Made by a program: the position numbers and the translations under genes. From NCBI GenBank assembly GCA_029256185.1, contig JAQSYI010000007.1, positions 1 to 64,000 on the forward strand: a DNA stretch of 64,000 nt, written 5' to 3'. Below, in pieces: positions 25,887 through 36,332 of the stretch. A model generated the notes under the pieces. The model was not told the origin of the DNA. It did no database searches and saw only the letters and a program-made list of their open reading frames with translations. Position 1 is the stretch's first letter. Every line of letters starts with the position of its first letter. This DNA comes from Paenibacillaceae bacterium. Lineage in GTDB: Bacteria > Bacillota > Bacilli > Paenibacillales > NBRC-103111.

Positions 25887-28256
25887 TTATCCGGACGGCT
25901 CAACCAGGGCGGCATATACCTCTGCCCGTTCCGATGGGTCAACAGTAAGCCGGAACCGGCCGTCCCCGTCTTCTTCCAAGGGCTTCCCGTCTATTCTTGC
26001 ATCGAGCAAGCTGTGGCCCCCTCTGCACCTGACCGCATATTCCCGCGTCTGGTCCGTGCGATTTTCCAAATGAATCACGACGCGTCCGCCATGCCTGTCA
26101 ACACGTATCTCCGAAGCCCTTGCTTCGGCTTCCCATAACGAATAGCTCATGTTGGGGCCCATATATAAATCCAGCAGGATGATGCGTTCATCGTGCCCCG
26201 CATTAAACTGGGCCAGCGGCCGGTAAGGAATGATCGAGCCGGCCGCGATAAACAGCGGCAGACCGTGGTGCTCATAAAGCGGCGCATCCACGATGACCGA
26301 CCGCCCCCCGGCCAGTTCCCGGTTGGTCCAGAAATCGGTCCATTGCCCCGGCGGCAGGTAGACGCTTCTCTCCTCCCGCCCTTCCTCCATAACAGGGGCG
26401 ACCAGCATGGACGGTCCCAGCAGCAGCTCATCATGATTCGCCAATGAGCCGGGGTCCGCAGAATAGTCAAAGCCGAGCGGCCGCAGCAGAGGAACCGCCT
26501 GCTTGACCCCTTGTACGGCAGCAGAATAAATGTAAGGCAGCAGCCGGTAGCGCAGCTCCAGAAAATAACGGAACAGCGCCTGCACCCGCGGCTCAAGCTG
26601 CCACGGGAATTTGCCGTAATGCTCCTCCCCGCCCGCATGAATGCGCAGCGTGGAAGTCAGGAAAAAACCGTGAATCACCCGGCGGATCATATTCTCGTCC
26701 CTGGTCATCAGCCCGCAGCCTGCTGCCTCCATTTCCCGGAATCCGCCCAGGTCAACACTGGAGAAGAGCATGCCGGACATGCCCAGGTTCATGGTATACC
26801 ACATATCCTCACGAATCCGGTCCACACCCGCAGTGGTGTCTCCCGGCCAGGGCAGGGTGCAGCGGTGCGCCCCCATCCATCCCCCGCGGGCAAGCACCGG
26901 CCTGCCTTCCACCCCCATCGCGGTCATGCCTTCATAGATAAATCCGTTCCACCTCTGGCCGAACAAGTTGCGGGAAGGCAGTCCGTCTGTCAGCTCTCCG
27001 TCCACCCGCTCCCCATTATCCGTCCACCAGAAATCGGCTCCCTCAACCACTCGCGGCGCAAAGTGCGACCAGTTCCATTCCTCGTGCTCCCTGTTGCCGA
27101 ACACCGGCACAACCTGCTGCTCCGGCGCCTGCCGCAATGCTCCCCGGCGCAACCCCTCCGACAGCAGCGGTTCGCTGTACATCCGGGTATTGACATGCAG
27201 GCCCACCAGATAATTCCACTCATGGAGCTGCCGGATCAGACCGGGACCGTCACCGAAGCCTTCCCCATCCCACATCAGATTGCAGCCGTCGCCGGCTTCA
27301 TCGTCCAGAGCGAGCAGACCGCCCCGCCAATAGAGGTCCAGGACGATGGCATCTGCAGGCCATTTCTCTTCACGAAGTCTCCGTGCCCACTCTTCCCATT
27401 GCCGGGCCGCAGTGCTGCGCGCCCAGGAATACCATAGCCCGAAATAAGCTTTATGAGGCAGGACCGGCCAACCGGTTAATTGGTAGTATCCCTGCAAAAT
27501 ACGGGAGAACTTCTCCCCGGTGATCAGATACAAGTCCAACGGGCCGTCCGGAGTATAGAAAAACCAACTGTCTTCCCGTTCATAGCCCAGATCAAAGTAT
27601 ACGTGGGGCCATGGGTTATCCAACATCAGGCCGTAGCCCCGGGGATTCATAAAGAAGGGCATGGGAAACCCTCCGTAATCCCCCCGCTCATGGGCTACCT
27701 TGACCGCAAACATATCCTTCGTTGCGCCTCTGTGCCCGGGAGGGGAGGTCCGCCCGCCGAACCCGAAGAAGCGGTCATCGTCCGTCAACTCAAACGGTGC
27801 GTATGTACTGAAGCCGTTGTCCGTCCTCTTCACACGCGGGCAATGACTGCCAAGCAACTCACGGCCTTGATGATCCAATAACCTGAAGGAGAGCACCGCC
27901 TTGGCCAGTTCGAGCCGCAGCCCGTCCGTAATGATGCAGAACCGGTCCGCGTCTTCCGCTGTCTGAGCTTCTGTTGGAATCAAACCGGGATTGATCACCG
28001 CCCCGCTTGTTCCGGCCTTTTCCCCGCCGCCTGTCCATTGTCCATGTGCTTCCGGCAGCAGCTGAAGCCTGATGGTGCTGCTATCGTGCACAGAACAAAC
28101 AACAGCCGCCTCCTTGTATTGCAAAAGCCACTCGTTGCGCTCCCCCAACCGTTGGGCGGATACAAAGCCCGTGACAGGCTCATGTCCGGACAAATCCGCC
28201 TCCTTCCAGCCGTAAGGAGCCGTCCATGTTATATCGGGATGCAGCCGTTGCTTCAT
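25887..28256 (-). CDS. GH31 family glycoside hydrolase
   Basis: The 789-residue protein has no signal peptide, so it should act in the cytoplasm. GH31 features are clear: an N-terminal beta-sandwich, a TIM barrel with HKAYFGLWYSWAR near residue 270, nucleophile D413 in DFWWTDNGE, acid/base D474 in WPGDTTAGVD, and proximal and distal C-terminal beta-sandwiches. The family acts on alpha-glucosides, alpha-xylosides, alpha-galactosides and sulfoquinovosides. The motif DFWWTDNGE, rather than the WNDMNE of classic alpha-glucosidases, argues against starch or maltose as substrate. GGAGGG precedes the start. It is flanked by two SGNH esterases within a gene-dense operon. Confidence 0.94.
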   Translation of the reverse strand: MKQRLHPDITWTAPYGWKEADLSGHEPVTGFVSAQRLGERNEWLLQYKEAAVVCSVHDSSTIRLQLLPEAHGQWTGGGEKAGTSGAVINPGLIPTEAQTAEDADRFCIITDGLRLELAKAVLSFRLLDHQGRELLGSHCPRVKRTDNGFSTYAPFELTDDDRFFGFGGRTSPPGHRGATKDMFAVKVAHERGDYGGFPMPFFMNPRGYGLMLDNPWPHVYFDLGYEREDSWFFYTPDGPLDLYLITGEKFSRILQGYYQLTGWPVLPHKAYFGLWYSWARSTAARQWEEWARRLREEKWPADAIVLDLYWRGGLLALDDEAGDGCNLMWDGEGFGDGPGLIRQLHEWNYLVGLHVNTRMYSEPLLSEGLRRGALRQAPEQQVVPVFGNREHEEWNWSHFAPRVVEGADFWWTDNGERVDGELTDGLPSRNLFGQRWNGFIYEGMTAMGVEGRPVLARGGWMGAHRCTLPWPGDTTAGVDRIREDMWYTMNLGMSGMLFSSVDLGGFREMEAAGCGLMTRDENMIRRVIHGFFLTSTLRIHAGGEEHYGKFPWQLEPRVQALFRYFLELRYRLLPYIYSAAVQGVKQAVPLLRPLGFDYSADPGSLANHDELLLGPSMLVAPVMEEGREERSVYLPPGQWTDFWTNRELAGGRSVIVDAPLYEHHGLPLFIAAGSIIPYRPLAQFNAGHDERIILLDLYMGPNMSYSLWEAEARASEIRVDRHGGRVVIHLENRTDQTREYAVRCRGGHSLLDARIDGKPLEEDGDGRFRLTVDPSERAEVYAALVEPSG

Positions 28257-28290
28257 CCGGTCTTCCCTCCCCGTTCAACCCGGTCTTTCA

Positions 28291-29295
28291 TTAACAATCC
28301 AACATCCTTTTTAATACCGGATAAATCGTTTCGGCCATCCGCATGAAGCCCAGATCATTGGGATGGCATCCGTCCACGGTGCATGCCTCCCGCTCCCGTT
28401 CTCCGAAGAAGCTCTCGCCGTCAATGAAATAAACGTTGCGGTCGCCCGATGCCCGGGCATTATCCCAGGTCTGATAGATGATCCTTCTCCGCAGCCAGGC
28501 ATTTTCCCGGTCCAGGTCAAAATCCGGCTTGCTCAGAATCAGAATAGGCAGATCAGGCTGAGCCGCGCGAATTGTCCGGAAGAACGGCTCATGGGTGTTT
28601 TCCAGATGCTCCGCATGAGGAGCATTGTGGTCATAATCGCAGATAAAGGCGCTCATCTCCAAGGAACCGATGTATTCGGCCAGCTCTGTCTCGCCTCTGG
28701 CCGATCCCGAGAAACCCAGATTCAGATAATCTGCATCGAGCCACTTGGACAACAGCGCCGTGTAGGCGTTGGCTGCCCGTGTCGCACAACCGCCCTCGGT
28801 AATGGATGATCCGTAAAAAACCATGGGGCGCTTAATAAGATAAGGGCTCGGAGCTTCCACCCTGGAACCGTCTTCCAGTTCGATCAGCACATCCTCCAGT
28901 TCCTCATTTCTTGGCAGGTGAATGGTGATATCCTCCATCATCTTTTTCTTCTCAAAGGTGAGTATCCCGGTTTTGCTCTCATAATCTCGGGGTGTTGCAA
29001 CACCGGCGTAGCGCACAAAGGTGTCCCGGCCAATATATACATCCGCTCCGGCAGAACCTGACAGGGGAATCGCCCAATCCACCACATTGGTGCGCAGCTG
29101 GGTCCGTACAGTGACAGTCGGGGAATCGGTCCGGAAGCGGACCCGGCCTCCCGCCGGATGAATGGCTCTTCCGGCCACACCCGGGCTTACCCGCTGCAGC
29201 ATCTCCTCCGGAAGTCGCCAAAAACGGCTAGGCAGCAACGGACTGTATAAGCCGCAAACCTCAAACGGTTGTTCCGTGCAATGATATTGCTTCAT
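28291..29295 (-). CDS. SGNH/GDSL esterase with N-terminal GxDLY-like domain (copy 2)
   Basis: This 334-residue paralogue of the protein at 24772-25779 shares the FYGSSIT block, the LGFSGSARGE block, the DYDHNAP segment and the terminal GCHPNDLGFMRMAE. Its N-terminal signature is GADVYIG instead of GFDLY. No signal peptide is visible, so it is probably a cytoplasmic carbohydrate esterase. GGGAG lies about ten bases upstream of the ATG. It lies 34 bases upstream of GH31 and 40 bases downstream of the GHL6 gene, so all belong to one transcription unit. Divergence in the N-terminal domain suggests the two copies remove acyl groups from different positions or sugars (inference). Confidence 0.9.
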   Translation of the reverse strand: MKQYHCTEQPFEVCGLYSPLLPSRFWRLPEEMLQRVSPGVAGRAIHPAGGRVRFRTDSPTVTVRTQLRTNVVDWAIPLSGSAGADVYIGRDTFVRYAGVATPRDYESKTGILTFEKKKMMEDITIHLPRNEELEDVLIELEDGSRVEAPSPYLIKRPMVFYGSSITEGGCATRAANAYTALLSKWLDADYLNLGFSGSARGETELAEYIGSLEMSAFICDYDHNAPHAEHLENTHEPFFRTIRAAQPDLPILILSKPDFDLDRENAWLRRRIIYQTWDNARASGDRNVYFIDGESFFGEREREACTVDGCHPNDLGFMRMAETIYPVLKRMLDC

Positions 29296-29335
29296 AAATA
29301 AACGCTCCCTTTCCTATAGTGCAGCTGTTATTCGC

Positions 29336-31312
29336 TCACTTCGGTCCTTCCAGCACGACCATTTGATGGATATGAAGATAGGGAACCGTAAATTTCACCC
29401 TATCCCCCTCAGTTGCAAAGGGCAGCTCCTTACCCTGCGGCGCCAGATAGATCCGCTCAACCGGGCAGGACAGCTTGACCGAAACCCATATGTTATGCAA
29501 GGGCAGCACATCCTCAATGACCTCCACTCTGCCCTTTCTTACCGGAGTAGCGCACAGCAAGTGAAGCACATGCCGGTTTTCCCCCGGCTGGTGCCGGTAT
29601 ACCACTGTTCCCTGGGCAGGAAGATCGGTGGTTACGGCAGGTTGGGGAAGGAGACGCCTCAGAGCATGCAGCACCATCTCCTTCAGGATAAGATGTCCTT
29701 GCTCCGCATAATCCCGGAATACCTCCCAGGCAATGTAGATGCCGCCGGAGCCTTCCACCATGCCGGGTCCTCCTGTCTGCCGGCTGCTTGGCGTATGGCG
29801 GTGGGAGCAGAATGTGAACAGGTCCCGGTTGAAATAAGGATTCTCCCGCTCCCCCCAGGAAATTGCCCCGTCCTGGCGGGAAATCCGCTGGCCCGCAGCA
29901 TACATGACGAATGGTGCGGGACGCAGGGGACCGGGAACAAAGGATGGATGGAAATAGTCGGGGCAATACGGATTGCTCCCTTCCCAGACCGCCCCCAGAT
30001 CAAGGGCAAATTCATCCTGAGACTCCATCAGGCCGGACCGTCCGCTGGCCAGCACCTTCCCTCCCTGGCGCAGATAATCCTGAAGCCGCCCGGCAAGCTC
30101 CGGCCACAGCACAAGCTCATCAGGCAGGACCAGCACCTTGTAGGCCGCGAAGTCTGCAGACACATCGATGACATCGAACAGGTAGTTGCCCTCTGTCAAC
30201 ATTCTGGAAGCCCCGGCATCGGGAAGATTATCCCGTTCCCCCTGCCGCCTCGGCCCGGGACGCTGCTCTCTTGCCGCCTCCGCAGACAGCAGGCCAATGT
30301 CGGCCACGCTGAACGTGCCCCGGCACCAGGGCTCCTTCTCCTCCACCTCGGCGTATGCCGCTCCGATCAGCGCATAGGTGGCCTCATCCATCTCCCCTCC
30401 GGGGTGAAGCTGGTCGCCGATGGAGCAGCCCGCTCCCAGAGCCAGACTAAGCGATGTTTCGTAACGGAGGGCATCCGGGTGCTTGTAGCCGCCGAATTCA
30501 CCCCAAGCGTAATGAAATTTTCCGGTCATGCCCAGATAATCCATACCCAGAGTCTGGGCATAGCGGGCTGACAAGGGGAAGTGGTCATAACCCCATTTGT
30601 AGGTTGGCAGGGATTCCAGCTCCAGATGGGTGTTGACTGCCGCCAGATCCCTCCTCCCCCTCCATTGATGTCCGCCGTTATGGTAGACGGAGAGACCGGG
30701 CTTCACGCTGTCGATGGCCTCCCTGACCCGGGCGGCATACGTCATATAAGTCCGCTCCGCCTGCTCCAGCACCGCCTGTTCATCACGGGGGTCCTTGCCT
30801 TCCTGAAGCAGCTGGGCCACGCAAAACTGGCAGTAGCACTTGCGCACCCCTACGATGTCCAGGAAGATGCCGTCGGCGTCATAGCGGGCTGCCGCCTCCC
30901 GGATCTGAGCCAGCAACACCTCCAGATACGGGGTGTTCAGGCAGAAATCGTGGTAACCCGGCGACATGAAGCCAAGGCCGGCCCGGTCCTCCTGGTCCCG
31001 CCGCAGCCACTGGGGATGCCGCCGGGCCAGCTTCTCGTCCAGTCCGGCGGAAAGATAGACCGGCGTCTTCACACCAATCTCATGGGCAGCCTCGATCATA
31101 GCCCCAAGCAGATCGAAGCTCAGGTGGGGATGCTGCTCGTTGGCATCGCTGGGATGATAAGCCCACCCGTGATGGCATTTGGAGAACACGGTAATGGAAT
31201 CCACATGCCCCAGCTTGAGCATGGCTTGAAACTGTCGTTTGGAGAACGATTCTCCGATACCGGCGATGGCCTCGGAAGTATGAAAATCCAGATGAACCTG
31301 ACGAAACCGCAT
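29336..31312 (-). CDS. Putative glycoside hydrolase, GHL6 type with beta-galactosidase-trimerisation-like domain
   Basis: The 658-residue cytoplasmic protein begins with RFRQVHLDFHTSEAIAGIG and FSKCHHGWAYHPSDANEQHP, the hallmark of the GHL6 (hypothetical glycosyl hydrolase 6) TIM barrel, related to GH29/GH42-like enzymes. Barrel strand motifs include ADGIFLDIVGVRKCYC and SVYHNGGHQWRGRRDL. The C-terminal half (about 330-660) has a flavodoxin-like trimerisation fold (DFAAYKVLVLPDELVL...LRQGGKVLASGRSGLM) and a beta-sandwich tail. No characterised member is known to me with certainty, so substrate is open. A cysteine pair (YCQFC) sits near the active-site strand. It lies between the GH141-like gene and the esterase/GH31 cluster in the same orientation. 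Confidence 0.82.
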   Translation of the reverse strand: MRFRQVHLDFHTSEAIAGIGESFSKRQFQAMLKLGHVDSITVFSKCHHGWAYHPSDANEQHPHLSFDLLGAMIEAAHEIGVKTPVYLSAGLDEKLARRHPQWLRRDQEDRAGLGFMSPGYHDFCLNTPYLEVLLAQIREAAARYDADGIFLDIVGVRKCYCQFCVAQLLQEGKDPRDEQAVLEQAERTYMTYAARVREAIDSVKPGLSVYHNGGHQWRGRRDLAAVNTHLELESLPTYKWGYDHFPLSARYAQTLGMDYLGMTGKFHYAWGEFGGYKHPDALRYETSLSLALGAGCSIGDQLHPGGEMDEATYALIGAAYAEVEEKEPWCRGTFSVADIGLLSAEAAREQRPGPRRQGERDNLPDAGASRMLTEGNYLFDVIDVSADFAAYKVLVLPDELVLWPELAGRLQDYLRQGGKVLASGRSGLMESQDEFALDLGAVWEGSNPYCPDYFHPSFVPGPLRPAPFVMYAAGQRISRQDGAISWGERENPYFNRDLFTFCSHRHTPSSRQTGGPGMVEGSGGIYIAWEVFRDYAEQGHLILKEMVLHALRRLLPQPAVTTDLPAQGTVVYRHQPGENRHVLHLLCATPVRKGRVEVIEDVLPLHNIWVSVKLSCPVERIYLAPQGKELPFATEGDRVKFTVPYLHIHQMVVLEGPK

Positions 31313-31415
31313 GGCTCTCCACTCCTGCTCTTTATATAAATTTCACAAACTGCTATTTCATCTTGCTTGCCGGCTTGGATTCATACACCGGCAGCCTATT
31401 CCACAGGCCGGTGCT

Positions 31416-34400
31416 TCACGGAGCGGCTGCAGCGGCACGGAGTCTGGCTGTTCCGTTCACCGGTTGGACCACGATCCCGAAGTACCCCTTCTCCGTGATG
31501 GCATCAGACGTGTCCACATAATCGAATATGGCCTCATCGTCCACCTTGAAGATAATCCGCACCTGGCCTCCGGCAAGACTCACGGCACCCAATTCCAGCC
31601 TGTGCCACTGTCCGCCGGTCAGCCTCCCATTATTGGCTGCAACGGCAATGTTACCGTAGCTGATACCGTTCTTGCGCTTCTGCAGCTCGAACTGGTCCTC
31701 CTTGACGGTAATGAAGTAGGAGTTGACTCCCGTGCTGGTAGCAATAGTGCCTGGCCCGGACTGCCGCAGAGCAAAGCCGTTCCACGCAGACAGGGAGTCC
31801 AGCCGGAAGTCCGCCAGCAGAATGTCCCGCTGCCCCAGCTTCCCGGTCTGCAATAGCTCGGAGCGGCTGCCCGTGGCCTGAAGCTCCAGCACATCCGCCG
31901 CCACCGCCATTGAGATGCGGGGAGGTATTGCATCCGCTGCCTCCTGCCAATGGGAGGCGTCTATCCCGCTAAGGGTGACATAGGAGATATTCTGCTGTAC
32001 AATTGCGGCTTCCACAGCCTGGTTCAGGGTGCGGACAGCGGCATCCACAGCCTCCTGCAGCTTAGTTGCTGCCTGTGCAAGCACCTGCTCCGCCTCCTGG
32101 ATGGCCTCATCCAGCTCCAGCTTGGCGCCGGACGCATATTGCCCCGGTTCGGTTCCTTCCACCATGGAATCGTATAACAGCCCCGCTTCGGAGAGCGCTT
32201 CTTCCAGTCTGTCCGTATTGGCTCTGTTCCGGGCCAGATACTCTGCTTCCGTCATCGTGGTAAAGGAATGAATGCCCCCGCTTGCCGCGACTGCTCCCGG
32301 CAAACGGCTCTGTGCACGGGTATAGGCGGTGACGGTCCAGTAATAGGTTTCTCCATAGGTGAAGTACGGATCATTCTTGGCCAGGTAGAAGAAGTCCTCT
32401 ACCTGCAAGGTTCTCACCTCTTGCGTCAGCGCTTCGTCCCGGGCGATGGTCAGCCTATAGGAATCGGCGCCCGAAGCAGGGGTCCATTGAAAGACGATCC
32501 GGCCGGAATATACCTGAGAGATGCTGCCATCGTGTGGAGCAGCCAATTGGAAGCCGCTTATTCCCTGCTTGGAGGCGAGCCGTCCCATCTGTGCCAGGGG
32601 AACCGGTGTATAATCAAAGCCCGTCTCCACCTCCGGCTTCAGTCGCAAATCCCCGTTGCCATAGTCAATGAAAGGGTCCTGTTCCGTGACCAGATTGGGT
32701 ACAGAGGTGTGAAGCATGCCCTCGGCAATCACTCCTTTGTGGTTATAGGAGATATTGCCCACAAAATAATTGCTGTTGGACACAACCAGCCTCCGCTCCC
32801 TGTCTGTCATCACATAACCTGTTCCCAAAGCCGCCCGCTCTGCCAGCACAATCGTGATGTCATCATAATAATCGCTTAAGACGGGATTGCGGCTTCTTAG
32901 CTTCGCCTTCTCCTGGGAGGACAGAGCCAGATAGGCCTGATGGGAGGATTGAAGAACAGGCTGGCGGCTCAGCCACTGGGGCAGCGTCATATTGCCGAAG
33001 TTGTTCTGGGCGTATATGGCCGCGTGCGAGCGTTCTCTCCCGTTCACAATCACATTGTTGATTACGATGTTGCTTCCCCCGGAGTTGGTGAAGAAGCCGT
33101 TGGGCACATTATCGAAAACATTGCCGTAAATATAGTTCTCCGAAGACATTTCATCCATATAGATGCCATGCGGATTGTGTCCGTCGGTGCTGATGAAGAT
33201 GTCGTGGATATAGTTATACCGGTAGTGATTGTGCCGGTACACAGGGCCGCCGGCATAAATGGAGCCGCCATCGAACGTTCCGGTAGGTCCTCCGACGATC
33301 TCGTTGTATTCCACAATGGCTTCCTGGGCCGTCTGGTTATAGATGCTCACGGAAAAGGTGTTCTGAATCAGATTGTGGGAAATCACGTTGCCTATTCCGT
33401 TTAGGATGATGTATCCGAATTTGGGATTGAGCAGTCCCGTATGGTGAACATAATTGTTCTGGATGAAATTATGATCAGGCGTATAGTTGAAGTAGCCGGA
33501 GGAATCCGGAATACTGATGGGATGATTGCCGATATACTGGACGGTGGAATAGATGATCCCGCTTTTTTTACCCCTGATAACCACTCCGGTATTGGTCATG
33601 TTGGAGACAGTGCTGTTCTGAATAAGGATCTTGCTGCAGTCCCCGTTCATGACAATTCCGTTGCCGCCTCCATACTCCACCGTCAGGCCGTTCAAGACCA
33701 CATTGCTTGCGTCCTGGAGTCTGATCAGGTCATGTCTGGAAACCGACAGAGTAATCTGGGCCTGATCCACATCAGCAGCAGGATACATATAGAGAAGCCC
33801 CGCTTCCCGGTCGAGAAAATATTCTCCGGGCAGATCCAGTTCCTCCAGCACGTTATAGTAATAATAAGTCTGCGTCGGGCCGCTGACGGCGCCAAGCGCT
33901 GTTCCGCCCTTCAGCTTGACGCTGTTGGTAGCCGGATGAATGGCGTTGACCTGGTGGTTCTGAATATTCCATTCCGCATACAGAGCGCCCTTGATCCAGA
34001 TATCTCCCGTATTCAGCCAGCTTAACGGCCGCAGATCCTGCATGACATACTCGATGCCGGTAGAATTGGCATTGGTGCCTTGAGGGAAGGAGCTGTAGCT
34101 GACCGTAACCGGACCGATGTCCAGCACTTGACCCAATGACAGGGAAGAGACATTGGGATAACGCGCCAGCTGCATGGCCGTTCCGTTCATGAACACCTGA
34201 TAGGTAGGTCCACCCGTTGTCCCGGACTGGATGGCACCATATTCCGTTATGCCCAGTGCCTGCAAATCAGCGACTACAATCTGGTCCCGGGCGTCGGGAT
34301 GCAGCCGCTGCCTGACAGCCTCGTCGGTAACAGCCGAGAAGCTGCCGCCGCTTATATCCGTGCCGCCCGACAGACTAACCTGCTCACCGGGGTAAGCGCT

Positions 34401-36293
34401 GATGACCACCGGAGCCTCCTCGGTGCCTGAATGCTGTTGCCCCAGTACAATGGTCTCGGTGGTCAGGTAGGTTCCTTCTCTGAGATAGACCACAATGCCC
34501 CGGGGATGAACACTGGCTTGAAGTGCTGCTACAAAATCCAACGCCTTAGCGATCGTCTTCAGAGGAGCCTCCCTTGTCCCGGGAGAGTCATCATTACCCG
34601 ATGGAGCCACATACAGCTCCACCTCCCCTTGCACCAACGCAGGCTCCAATACCCGGGCCGAATGGGAGGCGCCTCCCAACTCCCCAAGCCGCTGCTGAAA
34701 CTGTTCATAGGGGGTATCACCGTCGATGATCTGATTGTAAGCCGCAGGCAAGCCCAGATACACGTCCATGGTTACTCCCGGCGTTCCCTGCTGTCCCACA
34801 GACAGACCGCTATTGGACAGACTCCAGGCCGCAGGAGCGGGAGGGGCTTCACTTCCCGGCTCATAAGCCAGCTGTCCATTCAACGGCAGCCGGAGGCGGA
34901 ACAGGTTGGCGGTTCCATAGGGGGCTTCCACAAGTCCAGTATCCCAGGCATAGTCCGGCCCGGTTCTGGCCACCTCAAGCTCCAGGCTCCTTTCTGCAGA
35001 AGGGGGAATGAAGTTCAGCCGCAGCCTGCTGTCATCCTTCATTCTCAACCCCTTCAGTCCGCTCCAGAAGGATGAACTGGTGCTGTCGGCTTGAAGAAAG
35101 GAGCTGCTTAGCGATAGGATATCCGCTTGATAGAGGGAGCCTGGCAGAAGCGCCGCATTAGCACCCGTGCCGAAGCCTTGCAATTCCACGACTCGGTCGC
35201 CCGCGATATTGGCACCCGGTACGCCTCCGTAGATCTGGGAAACAGCCGCCTGGGGCTGCAGCCGGATTTCCACCCCGCCGTACAAGGTGGGGGTGAAGGC
35301 CGTATTGCTGCCGCTGGCCGGACGAACATATTTGTCCCCTCCATAAACGGTGGAGGTTACGGTGCCGCCATTCAGATAAATGCGTACCTTCCCGTATACG
35401 GTGCTTTCTTTATGAGCTCCGTATATCGTCCAGACTCTTCCCCCGTTCAGCGTGATCTCCACATTCTTCTGGTGGGCATTATCCGTATTTCCGGCTCCGG
35501 TCCCGAATATGCTGGTGACCACTCCGCCGTTTATGGTAATGCTCGTATTGTAGTCCTTGGCTCGGGCCGTGGCGCCCTGATAGGAGGAGCCTCCCCCGAA
35601 TATGGTATTGTATTTGCCGCTGTCAATGATGATGGACGTATGGTTCAATGGCGCAGATATGCCTACTGCGCTGTTGGTGGCCCCGAACAATTCTTTTACC
35701 GCCACTCCGTCGGATGTCTGTGCGACAATGCCCATCCCCATATGCAAGGTGTGAAAATTCGCATACAAGGCGTTTGGAGCAGTGCGGATGGTGAGATGCT
35801 CCATCCGGGTGTCCCCCATGAGATGCAGAATGCCCATATCAAAGGCAATAGAGCCTGCCACCGTATAATCAGCTGCTCCATATTGGCTTGTGATAACCAC
35901 TGTCCCCTGGTGAGGCAGCAGGGCATAGTTGTCCGCCCTGTTGGAAGGATGGGTCAACCCGGGATCATTCTGCAGCGTTACCGGCCCGCTCACCAGCACC
36001 ACGGCCGTCTCCCCGTCTTGCAAGGCGGAAGCGAAGAGGCCATAGGCCTGTGACAGCCATTGAACAGCGTTGTCGGCGCTGGAGCCATCCTGAAGGCCGG
36101 AGCCGCTGCCATTCACATACACCACATGGGTAACGCTGCCGGCGGAAACTGTCTCCAGAGATGAAGGTGTATCCACAGCGGCAGTGGCATGACCTGCCAA
36201 CGGAAGCAACTGCAGAAGCAGCAGGATGACTACTATCATAGAGATCTTGCTTTTGTTATAAAGAAGCTTGTTGCCAATAAAGTTTTGATTCAT
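31416..36293 (-). CDS. Secreted multimodular beta-helix enzyme, GH141-like, with Fn3, FIVAR and lectin-like domains
   Basis: The 1625-residue precursor has a signal peptide (about 1-38). An N-terminal region of Gly-rich beta-solenoid repeats follows (about 45-480; INGGVVTSIFGTG, LNGGRVWTIYG, LNGGTVTSTVYGG). A right-handed beta-helix spans about 560-1225 and opens with ELYVAPSGNDDSPGTREAPL and VVYLREGTYLTTETIVLG, as in GH141 enzymes (fucosidase/xylanase family). An Fn3 domain (about 1255-1345), a FIVAR helical module (1346-1436) and a C-terminal LamG-like sandwich (1437-1625) follow. AAGGAGGG lies seven to eight bases before ATG 36293; the upstream in-frame extension runs through a hairpin and is not used. 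It should degrade polysaccharide outside the cell for the adjacent importer. Confidence 0.87.
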   Translation of the reverse strand: MNQNFIGNKLLYNKSKISMIVVILLLLQLLPLAGHATAAVDTPSSLETVSAGSVTHVVYVNGSGSGLQDGSSADNAVQWLSQAYGLFASALQDGETAVVLVSGPVTLQNDPGLTHPSNRADNYALLPHQGTVVITSQYGAADYTVAGSIAFDMGILHLMGDTRMEHLTIRTAPNALYANFHTLHMGMGIVAQTSDGVAVKELFGATNSAVGISAPLNHTSIIIDSGKYNTIFGGGSSYQGATARAKDYNTSITINGGVVTSIFGTGAGNTDNAHQKNVEITLNGGRVWTIYGAHKESTVYGKVRIYLNGGTVTSTVYGGDKYVRPASGSNTAFTPTLYGGVEIRLQPQAAVSQIYGGVPGANIAGDRVVELQGFGTGANAALLPGSLYQADILSLSSSFLQADSTSSSFWSGLKGLRMKDDSRLRLNFIPPSAERSLELEVARTGPDYAWDTGLVEAPYGTANLFRLRLPLNGQLAYEPGSEAPPAPAAWSLSNSGLSVGQQGTPGVTMDVYLGLPAAYNQIIDGDTPYEQFQQRLGELGGASHSARVLEPALVQGEVELYVAPSGNDDSPGTREAPLKTIAKALDFVAALQASVHPRGIVVYLREGTYLTTETIVLGQQHSGTEEAPVVISAYPGEQVSLSGGTDISGGSFSAVTDEAVRQRLHPDARDQIVVADLQALGITEYGAIQSGTTGGPTYQVFMNGTAMQLARYPNVSSLSLGQVLDIGPVTVSYSSFPQGTNANSTGIEYVMQDLRPLSWLNTGDIWIKGALYAEWNIQNHQVNAIHPATNSVKLKGGTALGAVSGPTQTYYYYNVLEELDLPGEYFLDREAGLLYMYPAADVDQAQITLSVSRHDLIRLQDASNVVLNGLTVEYGGGNGIVMNGDCSKILIQNSTVSNMTNTGVVIRGKKSGIIYSTVQYIGNHPISIPDSSGYFNYTPDHNFIQNNYVHHTGLLNPKFGYIILNGIGNVISHNLIQNTFSVSIYNQTAQEAIVEYNEIVGGPTGTFDGGSIYAGGPVYRHNHYRYNYIHDIFISTDGHNPHGIYMDEMSSENYIYGNVFDNVPNGFFTNSGGSNIVINNVIVNGRERSHAAIYAQNNFGNMTLPQWLSRQPVLQSSHQAYLALSSQEKAKLRSRNPVLSDYYDDITIVLAERAALGTGYVMTDRERRLVVSNSNYFVGNISYNHKGVIAEGMLHTSVPNLVTEQDPFIDYGNGDLRLKPEVETGFDYTPVPLAQMGRLASKQGISGFQLAAPHDGSISQVYSGRIVFQWTPASGADSYRLTIARDEALTQEVRTLQVEDFFYLAKNDPYFTYGETYYWTVTAYTRAQSRLPGAVAASGGIHSFTTMTEAEYLARNRANTDRLEEALSEAGLLYDSMVEGTEPGQYASGAKLELDEAIQEAEQVLAQAATKLQEAVDAAVRTLNQAVEAAIVQQNISYVTLSGIDASHWQEAADAIPPRISMAVAADVLELQATGSRSELLQTGKLGQRDILLADFRLDSLSAWNGFALRQSGPGTIATSTGVNSYFITVKEDQFELQKRKNGISYGNIAVAANNGRLTGGQWHRLELGAVSLAGGQVRIIFKVDDEAIFDYVDTSDAITEKGYFGIVVQPVNGTARLRAAAAAP

Positions 36294-36332
36294 TAATATC
36301 CCTCCTTTATTTATACGAAATGTATCGATGCA

